64,000 bases of DNA from Arthrobacter sp. EpRS71 (GCF_001512285.1 NZ_LNUV01000003.1:940686-1004685), one strand, 5' to 3'; shown: positions 53,044-62,655, counted from the stretch's first letter. Program-made: numbers and translations. Notes: generated by a model from the sequence alone, not told the origin.

Positions 53044-54774
53044 ATGCGCATGGCCAACAAGACGACTGCCGAAAAACTCGCCACCATCCAGCAGGGGTAC
53101 ACCCTGGAAGGTGCCACCATTGAACTCGGCGCCGCGATCGTAGACGGCGAGATCCACAAAGAAGCGCAGGTCCGGCTTCCGCTCGCCATGATGAACCGAC
53201 ACGGTTTGGTGGCCGGTGCTACGGGCACCGGCAAGACGGTCACGCTGCACATGATTGCCGAGCAATTGTCGACGGCGGGTGTTCCGGTTTTCCTCGCGGA
53301 CATCAAAGGTGATCTGTCCGGACTGGCGACGCCCGCCACCGGCAGTGAGAAGCTGACCGCACGCACGCAAGCGCTTGGGCAGGATTGGCAGGCCAAAAAC
53401 TTCCCGGTGGAGTTCCTCTCCTTGGGCGGCGACGGCCACGGCATCCCCGTCCGCGCCACCATCACCTCGTTCGGACCCATCCTGCTCTCGCGCATCATGG
53501 ATTTGAACGACACGCAGGAGTCCAGCCTCCAGCTGATCTTCCATTTCGCGGACCAGAACAACCTGGAACTGATCGACCTCAAGGACTTGAGGGCTGTCAT
53601 CCAGTTCCTCACCTCGGACGAAGGCAAGGCTGAGCTCGCCAACCTCGGCGGGCTGTCCAAAGCCACAGCCGGCGTGATCCTGCGCGAGCTGGTTGGGTTG
53701 GAAGCCCAAGGTATGGAGAAGTTCTTCGGCGAGCCCGAATTCGATACCGCAGAACTCCTCCGCACGGCACCGGATGGCCGCGGCGTCATCAGCTGCCTGG
53801 AGCTTCCCACGCTGCAGACCAAGCCGCTGTTGTTCTCCACGTTCCTCATGTGGCTCCTGGCCGACCTCTTCGAAGACCTGCCGGAGGCCGGCGACCTGGA
53901 CAAACCTAAACTCGTTTTCTTCCTTGATGAGGCGCACCTGCTGTTCAACGGCGCGTCCAAGGCCTTCCTCGAAGCGATCACCACCACGGTCCGGCTCATC
54001 CGGTCCAAAGGCGTGGGCATCTTCTTCGTCACCCAGACGCCCAAGGATGTTCCCGCCGATGTCCTTGGCCAGCTCGCCAACCGTGTCCAACACGCCCTGC
54101 GCGCCTTCACACCCGAGGATGCAAAGGCATTGAAGGCCACCGTCTCCACGTTCCCGGTCAGCGACTACGACCTCGAAGAGACACTCACCTCCGCAGGCAT
54201 CGGCGAGGCCGTCATCACCGTCATGAACGAAAAAGGCGCACCTACCCCCGTGGCTTTGACCCGGCTCCGCGCTCCCGAGTCCGTGATGGGTCCCAGCACT
54301 GATGAACTCATCCAAAGCGCGGTGGCCGCGTCCCCTCTGCTGGCGAAATACGGCACCGCCGTGGACAACCTGTCCGCCTACGAGAAACTCACTGGCCAGG
54401 CAACCGCTCCTACCGGAGATGCTGCGCCGGGATTGCCGCCGGTGCCCTCTTCCGGAACCCCCGGGGCGTCCGGTACTCCCGGGGCTTCGCAGGCGGACAT
54501 CGACGCCGAAGCCCGCCGGATCGAAGAGGAAATCCTGGGCCGTCCCAGCTCACGGTCCTCATCGCCTGAGCCTTTCCCGGCACCGCCCGCTCCTCCCGCT
54601 CCGGCACCGGCTCCGCAGTCTTCACAGCAGGACGGCATGTTCGGCGACATCGCCGGTGCCCTCGGTGGAGCGCTGGGTGGCGGGCTCAAGAGCATGGTCC
54701 GCTCCATGGGAACCCAACTGGGCCGCGACCTCATGCGCGGGGTCTTCGGCACGTCCTCGCGGCGTCGCCGCTAG
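53044..54774 (+). CDS. HerA-like / DUF853 ATPase
   Basis: The 576-residue protein is in the DUF853 group related to HerA helicases. Walker A is GATGTGKT (58-65), and Walker B is KLVFFLDEAHLLFNG; an arginine-finger region VRLIRSKGVGIFFVTQ follows. The last about 110 residues are Pro/Ala/Ser-rich and finish in RRRR. It begins three bases after the GNAT stop. HerA-like ATPases pump DNA or act in repair or defence, but no nuclease partner is beside it, so its role is open. Confidence 0.85.
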   Translation: MRMANKTTAEKLATIQQGYTLEGATIELGAAIVDGEIHKEAQVRLPLAMMNRHGLVAGATGTGKTVTLHMIAEQLSTAGVPVFLADIKGDLSGLATPATGSEKLTARTQALGQDWQAKNFPVEFLSLGGDGHGIPVRATITSFGPILLSRIMDLNDTQESSLQLIFHFADQNNLELIDLKDLRAVIQFLTSDEGKAELANLGGLSKATAGVILRELVGLEAQGMEKFFGEPEFDTAELLRTAPDGRGVISCLELPTLQTKPLLFSTFLMWLLADLFEDLPEAGDLDKPKLVFFLDEAHLLFNGASKAFLEAITTTVRLIRSKGVGIFFVTQTPKDVPADVLGQLANRVQHALRAFTPEDAKALKATVSTFPVSDYDLEETLTSAGIGEAVITVMNEKGAPTPVALTRLRAPESVMGPSTDELIQSAVAASPLLAKYGTAVDNLSAYEKLTGQATAPTGDAAPGLPPVPSSGTPGASGTPGASQADIDAEARRIEEEILGRPSSRSSSPEPFPAPPAPPAPAPAPQSSQQDGMFGDIAGALGGALGGGLKSMVRSMGTQLGRDLMRGVFGTSSRRRR

Positions 54775-54796
54775 TCCCGTCTAAAAGCCGGAACCA

Positions 54797-54837
54797 CGAC
54801 GCCGGGCGGCAGCAACGCCCGCTGCCACCCGGCGTCG
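54797..54837 (+). terminator. Hairpin after the HerA-like gene
   Basis: CGACGCCGGG (54797-54806) pairs with CCCGGCGTCG (54828-54837), and GGCAGC pairs with GCTGCC inside. It starts 22 bases after the stop. Confidence 0.75.
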
Positions 54838-54919
54838 AGCCTTCTCCAGTCGGTGGATATATGTCGTTCCAAGGTCTTCCTGCACGGCGTTCGCTGCCGT
54901 GGCAGGTAACGTAAAGGGC

Positions 54920-55918
54920 GTGCAGTTGAGTCAAGCGTTCGTCAAGACCGCAGCCGGATGGCTGCTCGGTCTGATGCTCGCTGCCGCCGGAGCCATCGTG
55001 TGCATCAACCTGGTGAGCTCCTCCGTTGCCAGCCCGCAGCAGCCTGTCAAGGAGTATCTGACAGCCCTGCAGCACGGCAAAGGCGAAGAAGCGCTGGGCC
55101 TGCTCCGCGCCAAAGTACCCAGCGCAAACGCCGCCATGCTGGACGGCACAGCCCTGCAAACGGCAGCATCCAAGATGACCGACATTAAGGTGGGAAACCC
55201 CGAAGCCCGGGGCAGCAACCGGATGGCTGTGCCTGTGGACTACACCCTTGACGGCAGCCGCCTTCATACGGAATTCCTGATGGAACGGACCGGGACCCAG
55301 TGGCTGTTCTTCGCTAAATGGGCGTTCGTCCCCACCACGCTTCCCACCATTGAAGTCACCGTGGTCAATTCCAGCGAGGCCACCCTCAACGGTGTACCCG
55401 TGAACATGCCCAATGGGCGCAACAACTTTGCTGTCTTTTTCCCCGGTAAGTACGAGGCAAGCCTGAACGGCACTTACTTCGAAGCCCCGGCGGCCTCCGC
55501 CTTGGTGGCGACGCGCGACGGCGGCCAGGCACCCCTGAACCTGCAGACGCGGTCCACCAAGGCCATGAATGAAGCCGTCGCAGGCAAGGTCCGGGAATTC
55601 CTGGACACGTGTGCCGCCCAAGCCACCGAGCAGCAGCGCCTGCAGCCCGATTGCCCGTTCTATCACGCCAGCAATGCCCGTGTGGTGGATGGAACCATCA
55701 AGTGGGCCATCACGGAGTACCCCAAGATCACCATTGAGCCGTTCGGCGGCAAGTGGGTGGTGGCCCCCCTTAACGGCAAGGCCACATTGACCGCCCGGGA
55801 GATCAACCTCTTCACCGGGTTCGTCAACGACCTCAACGTGGAGCACGATTTCAGCTTCACCACCCAGTTGGACGTGGGCGCTGACACTGTGACGGTCACC
55901 CCGATGCTGACATTCTGA
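54920..55918 (+). CDS. Membrane-anchored hypothetical protein
   Basis: This protein of about 332 residues has one N-terminal membrane segment (WLLGLMLAAAGAIVCINLV) and an extracytoplasmic remainder. An alpha-helical part (VKEYLTALQHGKGEEALGLL) resembles DUF4878-like lumazine-fold regions. A mid domain with EVTVVNSSEATLNGVPV and PGKYEASLNGTYFEAPA resembles PEGA/TcaA-type beta domains. I prefer GTG 54920, with TAACGT as a leaderless -10; GTG 54899 is also possible. Function unknown. Confidence 0.7.
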   Translation: MQLSQAFVKTAAGWLLGLMLAAAGAIVCINLVSSSVASPQQPVKEYLTALQHGKGEEALGLLRAKVPSANAAMLDGTALQTAASKMTDIKVGNPEARGSNRMAVPVDYTLDGSRLHTEFLMERTGTQWLFFAKWAFVPTTLPTIEVTVVNSSEATLNGVPVNMPNGRNNFAVFFPGKYEASLNGTYFEAPAASALVATRDGGQAPLNLQTRSTKAMNEAVAGKVREFLDTCAAQATEQQRLQPDCPFYHASNARVVDGTIKWAITEYPKITIEPFGGKWVVAPLNGKATLTAREINLFTGFVNDLNVEHDFSFTTQLDVGADTVTVTPMLTF

Positions 55919-56031
55919 TTCCACCACCGGTGCTGCAAAATCTCTAGCTATAGAGCTACGGGTGGAACCGGATAAGTTCCTCTACCCTGGGGTGGTCGCC
56001 GGTGCCGTGCCGCTCTTGGTGTCGATTCCCG

Positions 56032-56520
56032 TTATTCGAATAATGCCCGGCGGGCGTCGTTGGTGTTGGTCTCCCACAGATCGGGACGATTTACTACGAA
56101 TCTGCGCCCGGTGAGGGCCCTGGGTTTCAGTCGAATGTAGTGGCTCTTTGCCCCTGGCTGCCACGGTTCGAGCCCGAGCTGGTCAACTTTCGCCGTCTCC
56201 TGAGGATCGGTCATGAGTACCGTTTCGCCACGTGCCATGACGCTCCACGCTTCTGTGGCCTGGGCGTCGTATCCATCGATTTCGAAAGCGCCCGGCCGGG
56301 AAGCCATCGCTCCCCACAGTTTCCGTCCGGCGTCGGTTCGGAAGACGATGTTCCGGTCGTACAGGACATAGTTCACGGGGAAAATTTCGGGGTGGTCATC
56401 CACCACCAAGGCAAGCCGCCCTACGTTTGCTGCAGCCAGCAACTCCCAGCACTGGTCAAAGGACAAAGGCGGGGCGCCACCTTCGGAAGACTGTTCGTCG
56501 GCAATTTTGGATTCATTCAT
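56032..56520 (-). CDS. Pyridoxamine 5'-phosphate oxidase-family flavoprotein
   Basis: The 162-residue split-barrel protein has LLAAANVGRLALVVDDHPEIFPVNYVLYD and VFRTDAGRKLWGAM, typical of PPOX-like FMN or F420 proteins, with the C-terminal GRRFVVNRPDLWE. The start overlaps the stop of an upstream truncated homologue (ATGA at 56517-56520). Its substrate is not deducible. Confidence 0.85.
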   Translation of the reverse strand: MNESKIADEQSSEGGAPPLSFDQCWELLAAANVGRLALVVDDHPEIFPVNYVLYDRNIVFRTDAGRKLWGAMASRPGAFEIDGYDAQATEAWSVMARGETVLMTDPQETAKVDQLGLEPWQPGAKSHYIRLKPRALTGRRFVVNRPDLWETNTNDARRALFE

Positions 56521-56726
56521 CTCAGACCTCGCAAGCCTGTTGTAGGGATCAAACGTTCAGTCATCGGCCATTCATGCTCACGATTCCGCGTGGGCCACCA
56601 ACGCTTCGTGTCGCTGATGACGAATCGACCACCCGTCACGTCAGCTGGCGCAATCCGAATCAGGTAGTCCTTGCCGCCTGGTTCCCACGGAGTGATTGCT
56701 CCACGTTGCTCATGAGGTGAGCATAC
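56517..56726 (-). pseudogene. Truncated PPOX-family fragment
   Basis: A 69-residue open frame without a start codon contains ITPWEPGGKDYLIRIAP and DVTGGRFVISDT. It aligns with the C-terminal third of the intact neighbour (LEPWQPGAKSHYIRL and ALTGRRFVVNRP). The N-terminal barrel is missing: a stop at 56727-56729 closes the frame. It ends in the intact gene's ATGA. It looks like the remnant of a tandem duplication. Confidence 0.6.
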
Positions 56727-56729
56727 TCA

Positions 56730-56995
56730 TCAGACCAGGGCATCCATAGAGTCGAAGGGAAAGGCGGCGAAGGTTAGACGCGCAAACAGACACGCAACGC
56801 AGCAGTATCGGACGAGCACAATGCGGACAAAGGACTCACGATAGATTCGGGCGCCGAAGGACCCGGACTGCGTGAATGGTTGGAGTCCATGGGCCCTGGC
56901 TCCTGCAAAGCCGCTGCATTCGATACAAGGGTTCCGACGACTCCGCTCAGTCCGCCAACGGCGAGGACTGCTGCCGGCTGCTGCCACGGCATGAA
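56730..56995. other. Intergenic stretch without a convincing gene
   Basis: Minus-strand frames of 72-85 residues cross this stretch, but none has a ribosome-binding site, family resemblance or typical codon use. I see no RNA gene. It lies between the PPOX remnant and the terminator of the NHL-thioredoxin gene. Confidence 0.6.
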
Positions 56996-57037
56996 AATGG
57001 CCCGGGCAACCTCCTGAGAGGTCGAACCCGGGCCATT
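56996..57037 (-). terminator. Terminator of the NHL-thioredoxin operon
   Basis: AATGGCCCGGG (56996-57006) pairs with CCCGGGCCATT (57027-57037), with an inner ACCTC-GAGGT stem. On the minus strand it is followed by a T run, 16 bases past the stop. Confidence 0.85.
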
Positions 57038-57052
57038 ACAACCTAGCGGGGC

Positions 57053-59026
57053 TTAGTCCATGCCGCGCAGGTCCAGCACCAGCTCGGACTCACCGTCGGC
57101 CTGCAGCACTACGGGAATGCCCCAGTCCTGCTGGTAGAGGTGGCAGGCCGCGTGGTCCGGGATTTCGCCGTCCTCAGTCTCGGGACCATCGCATGCAGCC
57201 GCGCGGGCAGTGATGTGAAGGATGCCCTCAGGTACGTCGGCAGACAGTTCAAGGGTGCGCAGCAAGCCCACCGAGGTGCCACCACCTGAGACCAGGAGCT
57301 CTGGCGGCGTGGAGGAAATCTTCAACTGCGTGGGGTCGCCCCAACGGTCGTCCAGCTTCTGGCCGGTGGGAGCCTTGAAACGTACCGCGAGCTCCAGGGT
57401 ACCGGGGGTCACCGGGCTCTTGGGACGGTGCGTCTGCGAGGCTCCCTCGTCCACTTGCAGGGCTTCCTTGGGAATGGGAACCAGGACCAGTTGGTGCTTG
57501 TTGGACTCAACCACCACCAGCAGCGGATCGCTGCCTTCAACCTGAACCACGACGACGTCGCTGGGCTCCGCGAGGCCCCTCGCCAAGGTGGACACGGACT
57601 TGGTTGCGGGGTCGTAGCGGCGCACGGCACCGTTGTAAGTGTCTGCGATGGCCACGGAATTGTCCGGCAGAACCGTAACACCCAAGGGATGTTGCAGGCG
57701 GGCTTCATCGGCCCCGCCATCGCGGAAGCCGAAATCGAAGAGGCCCTTGCCCACTGCGGTTTCCACGGTCACGCCGGAATCGCTGACCACCAGGCGACGC
57801 AAGGACGACGTTTCCGAGTCCGCAACCCAGATGTTGTCTTCACCATCAATGGCCAAACCGGACGACTGGGCGAACCAGGCTTCCTCCGCTTTGCCGTCAA
57901 GGAGTCCCTCAAGTCCGGAACCGGCGAGTATGGAAACTTCGTTGGCCAAGGGATCGAAGGCGAAGATCTGGTGTGTTCCCGCCATGGCGATGACCACTCG
58001 CTGCAGCTTCTCGCTCCAGACCACGTCCCACGGTGAGGACAGTGAAACCTCGGTACCGAGACCCAAAGACCCAACATCGATCGCGTCGGCAGCGAAGTCA
58101 GCTTGGCCGCCGTCGTGGTGTTCAGACCACGTTCCGGCACCGGTGTCCGTTACTCGGGCAGGGCCGGCGTCGAGCAGCCGCTGAACACCGTTGCCGGCGA
58201 GGGTCTGCACGTAGCCGGAGCTCAGCGTGACGCCACGCAGGCGATGGTTGACGGTATCGGCAACCACTGCGTCGTAGCCGAGCTTCCACGCCAATTCCGA
58301 CGGCAGGACGGTCACGCCCTGGGGTTCGTTGAACTGTGCGATCTCCGACTGTCCGTCCAGGAACCCCTTGGTGCCGGAGCCGATGATGCGCTCAACGGTT
58401 TCAAGATCGGGGCGGAGCTCCACCAGCCGGTGATGGCCGGAATCCACTACCAGGTAGTTGCCGTTGGCGAGCTGCGTGGCCTTTCCAGGGAAACGCAGAG
58501 TGCCCGACGTTGGCTCGGGAGCCACGTACGGTCCGTTACCGCGGTGAAGCGTACCCTTGGCCTCGTGCTCGGCCACGAGTTCCTCCAGGAGGACGGCGAG
58601 GCCGCCTGCGTGCCCCTCGCCGGAGAGGTGGGCCACGATGTAGCCCTCGGGGTCGATGACCACCAGTGTGGGCCACGCACGGGCGGTGTAGGCCTTCCAC
58701 GTTGCCAGCTCGGGATCATCCAGAACGGGGTGGTGGATTTCGTAACGTTCAACGGCGGATGCCAGTGCGACAGGATCCGCTTCGTGTTCGAACTTGGGCG
58801 AATGCACGCCGACCGTCACCAGGACGTCCGAGTACTTTTCCTCAAGGGGGCGCAGCTCATCCAGCACGTGCAGGCAGTTGATGCAGCAGAAGGTCCAGAA
58901 ATCCAGCAACACGATCTTGCCGCGCAAGGACTCGAGGTCCAGCGATTTCCCGCCCGTGTTGAGCCAGCCGCGGCCCTCCAGTTCGGAGGCCCGGACCCGG
59001 AGTTGGGTACGTACGGTTTCGCTCAT
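57053..59026 (-). CDS. NHL-repeat thioredoxin-fold protein
   Basis: The 657-residue protein has an N-terminal thioredoxin-like domain (about 1-160; active-site CINC at residues 48-51 in LDFWTFCCINCLHVLDELRP) followed by NHL beta-propeller repeats (DSGHHRLVELRPD, ADTVNHRLRGVTL, DTYNGAVRRYDP). No signal peptide is seen. It probably acts in thiol redox or cofactor delivery with the copper/cytochrome assembly protein encoded upstream, whose stop it overlaps (TGATG). Confidence 0.88.
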   Translation of the reverse strand: MSETVRTQLRVRASELEGRGWLNTGGKSLDLESLRGKIVLLDFWTFCCINCLHVLDELRPLEEKYSDVLVTVGVHSPKFEHEADPVALASAVERYEIHHPVLDDPELATWKAYTARAWPTLVVIDPEGYIVAHLSGEGHAGGLAVLLEELVAEHEAKGTLHRGNGPYVAPEPTSGTLRFPGKATQLANGNYLVVDSGHHRLVELRPDLETVERIIGSGTKGFLDGQSEIAQFNEPQGVTVLPSELAWKLGYDAVVADTVNHRLRGVTLSSGYVQTLAGNGVQRLLDAGPARVTDTGAGTWSEHHDGGQADFAADAIDVGSLGLGTEVSLSSPWDVVWSEKLQRVVIAMAGTHQIFAFDPLANEVSILAGSGLEGLLDGKAEEAWFAQSSGLAIDGEDNIWVADSETSSLRRLVVSDSGVTVETAVGKGLFDFGFRDGGADEARLQHPLGVTVLPDNSVAIADTYNGAVRRYDPATKSVSTLARGLAEPSDVVVVQVEGSDPLLVVVESNKHQLVLVPIPKEALQVDEGASQTHRPKSPVTPGTLELAVRFKAPTGQKLDDRWGDPTQLKISSTPPELLVSGGGTSVGLLRTLELSADVPEGILHITARAAACDGPETEDGEIPDHAACHLYQQDWGIPVVLQADGESELVLDLRGMD

Positions 59027-61299
59027 CAGCGTCCTTCCAGCTTGGTGTTCGGTTCGGTCTGCCCTGCAGAGTCTGTGGTGGCGTGTTCGGCGTTGCCGCG
59101 TTCCGACCGCGCCGGTGTGGATCCTTGGGCCTCCATGGACGCCTGAGGGGTCCTGGCTGCCTGGTTGGTTCGGTTGATGATCTTGGCGTCGCGGTCGGCG
59201 AGCCGGGCAAACATATCGTTGTAAGCACTGAGATCGGCGTCGTTATTCCTGTCGGCGGCCCGATCCACCCGGCGGGTCTCCCGTTCGTCCGAACGGGACC
59301 ACATCACTGCGACGCCGATCGCCACCAGCAAGGTGGGAACCTCTCCGATGCCCCAAGCCACTGCACCACCCAGTTGCTGGTCCCCAATGGCCGACGGGCC
59401 CCAGGCCCTGCCCAGGTTTCCGAAGTAATCCGCGGCCAGCAGGCCTGTGCCACCCATGATGGCCACGCCAAAGAATGCGTGGAAGCCCATGGTGGCCAGC
59501 AGCAGGAGCAGGCGCATAGGGTACGGGGCGCGGCGGGGAAGAGGATCGCTACCGATCATGCTGAGCACAAAGATGTAGCCGGTCAGCAGGAAATGCACGT
59601 TCATGAGCTCATGGCCTACGTGCTCGCGCATCGCCAGGCTGAACAGGTCCGAGTAGTAGAACAGGACGATCGAGCCCGCGAAGTTTGCAGCGGCGAACAA
59701 CGGGTGCGTCACGATCTGCGAGAACTTTGAGTGCACGAACAGCAGCAGCCATTCGCGGAGGCCCCGCGAGCCGTGAACGCCTTCACCCCGGGCCGGAAGT
59801 GCACGCAAGGCAAGCGTCACGGGGGAACCGAGGACCAGGAAGATGGGAGCCACCATGGTGAGGGCCATGTGATCCACCATGTGTGCAGAGAAGAGCACGC
59901 GTCCGTAAACGGCGGGCGGACCGGACGTGATGTACATGAGCACCACCAGTCCGATGAGCCAGTTCACCGTCCGGAACCACGACCACTTGTCGCCACGCTT
60001 GCGGACTTTGATGATGCCAAGGATGTAGGAAACGGCACCGAACAGGGCGACGCCAACCCACAGCCAGTCGAAGCGCCATTCAGTCAACCAGCGTTCCGGG
60101 GTGAGCTCCGGTGGGAGCTCGTAGCCGGAGAGGATGAACGACGGCGAGGCGTCGGGTGCGTAGGTGGTGGGCTGCGGCGGCGCCGAGCGTCCGAGCGCAA
60201 CGGCGAGTCCCGACGTCGCGCCCATCACCAGCAGCTCAACCAAGACGAGCTGCCACAACACTCGGCGGGCGGACAGGGAACCGTTCTTGCCCAGCTGTGG
60301 GATGACCCACTGGCGGTGCATGAAGCCGATACCACCGAGCACCAAGGTGGCCAGGGACTTGGCGATAATGAGCTGGCCATAGGCGGAGCCGAAAAGGTCG
60401 GCAGGGTTTGTCACGCGTATGGCTGCGTTGATGACACCGGAAGCGAACACCAAGACAAAGGCGAAACCGGCCAGCGACGAGAAGCGACGCAGGGTTTGCT
60501 CGGTGATGTCCGGGGTCCCCTTGCTCCGGGAACCCGTGAGAATACCGGAGAGGACCGCGAGCATGATGATGCCGCCAACCCAGGTGGACACACCCACCAG
60601 GTGGAGGCCCAGGGAGTTAATGGCGCCTTCATGGTCGCTTGAACTGGAGGAGTGGCCAATCAGGGCTGTGGGAATCAGGCCGATCAGGGCCAACAGGAGC
60701 GTGAACGCCAGGCCTGTCAGCGACCTCACGCCGAACAACGCAGTAGTGACAACGGCGGCAATGATGGTGACCGCGAGCCAGGCTTTGCCGGTCTCGATGT
60801 CCGTCATGAAGTAGACCAAGGAACGTGTGAACTCCGCGTCTCCGGAGAGCCCCTGACCTGCGACATCTGCGTACGTCAGTACGAGGACCGCCACTGCGGA
60901 CAACGTCCAGGCTGCGCCGGCTGCCGCCGCGACGGCCAAGGCCCGGGCGAAGGCCGGATGTTCGGGGGCGTCAAGGTCCTTTTCGCGCGACCGGGAACCG
61001 CCGACGTTCTTGGGCAGGATACCGACGGCGAAGATCAGGCCGCCAACCACCGTTGCAACTGACACATTGTGGATGGCTTTCGCGATGGGGAGGCCCCATC
61101 GGACCAACTCGCCGGGGTCGGAGACCTGCCGGGCAGCTGAGGCGCCGGAGAAGATGAGGGCCGCTGCGAGAGCCAGGAACAGCACCCCCAGACCAGCCAG
61201 TTGCCACGGCAAGGAAATACCCGCGACTGTAGTGCCTCCCCGCGCTCCGGGCTTGGGAACAGGCGAAGGGGCAGTAGCGGAACTTCTTGCTGATGGCAC
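59026..61299 (-). CDS. CopD-CtaG fusion membrane protein (cytochrome c oxidase assembly)
   Basis: The 757-residue integral membrane protein has an N-terminal CopD-like region (about 30-370; KAIHNVSVATVVGGLIFAVG and GLHLVGVSTWVGGIIMLAVL with His/Trp copper-type residues) and a C-terminal CtaG (caa3 assembly) domain (SAHMVDHMALTMVAPIFLVLG and ELMNVHFLLTGYIF). Such fusions are typical of actinobacteria and aid copper delivery to cytochrome oxidase. A charged C-terminal tail follows. ATG 61299. Confidence 0.9.
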   Translation of the reverse strand: MPSARSSATAPSPVPKPGARGGTTVAGISLPWQLAGLGVLFLALAAALIFSGASAARQVSDPGELVRWGLPIAKAIHNVSVATVVGGLIFAVGILPKNVGGSRSREKDLDAPEHPAFARALAVAAAAGAAWTLSAVAVLVLTYADVAGQGLSGDAEFTRSLVYFMTDIETGKAWLAVTIIAAVVTTALFGVRSLTGLAFTLLLALIGLIPTALIGHSSSSSDHEGAINSLGLHLVGVSTWVGGIIMLAVLSGILTGSRSKGTPDITEQTLRRFSSLAGFAFVLVFASGVINAAIRVTNPADLFGSAYGQLIIAKSLATLVLGGIGFMHRQWVIPQLGKNGSLSARRVLWQLVLVELLVMGATSGLAVALGRSAPPQPTTYAPDASPSFILSGYELPPELTPERWLTEWRFDWLWVGVALFGAVSYILGIIKVRKRGDKWSWFRTVNWLIGLVVLMYITSGPPAVYGRVLFSAHMVDHMALTMVAPIFLVLGSPVTLALRALPARGEGVHGSRGLREWLLLFVHSKFSQIVTHPLFAAANFAGSIVLFYYSDLFSLAMREHVGHELMNVHFLLTGYIFVLSMIGSDPLPRRAPYPMRLLLLLATMGFHAFFGVAIMGGTGLLAADYFGNLGRAWGPSAIGDQQLGGAVAWGIGEVPTLLVAIGVAVMWSRSDERETRRVDRAADRNNDADLSAYNDMFARLADRDAKIINRTNQAARTPQASMEAQGSTPARSERGNAEHATTDSAGQTEPNTKLEGR

Positions 61300-61366
61300 C
61301 TATCCATTGTCCGCTACCTGCCGCCGGGCTGCGAATCGAAAAAGGCGCTATGTGCATTAACTAACA

Positions 61367-61400
61367 AAAGGGACGGCAACCATCAGGTTGCCGTCCCTTT
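61367..61400. terminator. Terminator between HU and the CopD-CtaG gene
   Basis: A 15-bp perfect stem (61367-61381 with 61386-61400) has a 4-nt loop. On the minus strand it is followed by TTTTG, and it lies 21 bases past the HU stop. Confidence 0.9.
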
Positions 61401-61421
61401 GAGGCATTCGCCGAAGAGTAG

Positions 61422-61709
61422 TTACTTCTTCTTGGCGACAGCTGCCTTCAGCTTGGAGCCAGCGGTCAGCTTGACGCTGTGGCCAGCTGCGATCTGGATG
61501 GTTTCGCCGGTCTGCGGGTTGCGGCCGGTGCGAGCTGCACGGTCGGTGCGCTCAACTGCGAGCCAGCCCGGGATGGTGATCTTTTCGCCGGCGGCGACAG
61601 AAGTCTCGAAAACTTCGAACAGTGCATCGAGCACGGAGTTGACTGCTGCCTGGCTGGTGCCAGCCTTGCCTGCTACCTCTGCAACGAGTTCACTACGGTT
61701 CTTAGCCAT
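61422..61709 (-). CDS. HU-family DNA-binding protein
   Basis: The 95-residue nucleoid protein has [20 protein letters not shown] at the start, the beta-arm signature TGRNPQTGETIQI and a Lys-rich end (AAVAKKK). It is a short actinobacterial HU without a long histone-like tail. AGGAGG lies upstream of ATG 61709. It is monocistronic, with a strong terminator. Confidence 0.95.
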   Translation of the reverse strand: MAKNRSELVAEVAGKAGTSQAAVNSVLDALFEVFETSVAAGEKITIPGWLAVERTDRAARTGRNPQTGETIQIAAGHSVKLTAGSKLKAAVAKKK

Positions 61710-61938
61710 TTACGTCCTCCTGGACTCATACGTTTTTGAGCTTTCAAGCGGAATGCGAGCAAGCCACTGTTCGAAAACTTACCAGCTTGGGCTGGCATGG
61801 CCAGCAAATTCCGCGTGTTTCCGCGCCTTTTTGACCAAAATCACCGGGTTTTCGGGGTTTTTAGGAGTGCTTTACGCCCTTGGCGTACCCTACGGCGTTG
61901 GCATTGCGCCCAAGGCGGGCACTCGCTGGCCGCCCTGA

Positions 61939-62502
61939 CTAGAACAAAATACGTTGGAACAACACGTGGTCCTGCCACTCCCCGGCTATCTGGAGGTAGG
62001 ACGGAGCTATCCCTATTCGCTCGAAACCGGACCGTTTCAGGACGGTTTGGGAGGCTGCGTTGTGCGCCAGCGTAGCGGCCTGGATTCGATGAAGGCCGAG
62101 TTCCTCGGTGGCCATGCTCACGACGGCGGCTACCGCGCCGGACGCTACACCCTTGCCGGTGCATCCCTCATCCACCCAGTAGCCGAGGTTGGCATTCAGG
62201 AAAGGCCCACGGACGATGCCGGAAAGCGTAAACATCCCGACGATTCCCTGTGCGGTGGTCACAACCCACTGCACCTCCGATCCCTGTTCATAAAGGTCCA
62301 ACTTGTCCCTTATTACCGCCGACTGACCTGCGATACTGAAGAAATCGTCGGCCCGGACTGGTTCCCACGGCGCCAAGTGCCCTCGGTTCCGCCGGTAGGC
62401 AGCGGCCAGACCGGACGCATCTGAAATTTCCAGTGGTCGCAGGAGGAGCTCAGGGGCATCTTCGCCCGCTGATTCAATGTCCAGGTTTCGCGTGAGAATC
62501 AT
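61939..62502 (-). CDS. GNAT-family acetyltransferase (RimJ/RimL-like)
   Basis: The 187-residue protein resembles ribosomal-protein N-acetyltransferases: LLLRPLEISDASGLAAAYRR, LGYWVDEGCTGKGVASGAVA (acetyl-CoA loop) and LHRIQAATLAHNAASQTVLKR. Possible targets are ribosomal proteins or antibiotics. Confidence 0.85.
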   Translation of the reverse strand: MILTRNLDIESAGEDAPELLLRPLEISDASGLAAAYRRNRGHLAPWEPVRADDFFSIAGQSAVIRDKLDLYEQGSEVQWVVTTAQGIVGMFTLSGIVRGPFLNANLGYWVDEGCTGKGVASGAVAAVVSMATEELGLHRIQAATLAHNAASQTVLKRSGFERIGIAPSYLQIAGEWQDHVLFQRILF

Positions 62503-62598
62503 CTCTGGACTCTACCGGCGGAAACCCCACCGATTGCGCACGATACAGCCGAGTGATAACTTTCCGGTGATCGTGATCTTTGACAGGAGGTGAGTCCC

Positions 62599-62655
62599 AT
62601 GAACGCAGTATCCACAGTGGCCGCTCCCCTGTCCACGATCCCGCGACTGAGCTAG
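62599..62655 (+). CDS. Leader peptide ORF, 18 residues
   Basis: MNAVSTVAAPLSTIPRLS runs from ATG 62599 to TAG 62653-62655. A near-consensus AGGAGGTGA ends seven bases before it, stronger than the signal of the patatin-like gene. The start context GAGTCCCATGAAC nearly repeats at the downstream gene (GACTCCCATGAAC). Confidence 0.5.
   Translation: MNAVSTVAAPLSTIPRLS

Noticed and set aside
52747..54315. 522-residue minus-strand open frame over the HerA-like gene
   Set aside because: Antisense of an ATPase with intact Walker motifs; the product has no recognisable domain.
56730..56987. Minus-strand frames of 72 and 85 residues
   Set aside because: No start signal, family match or codon bias; a tRNA-like reading was also considered but no cloverleaf could be formed.
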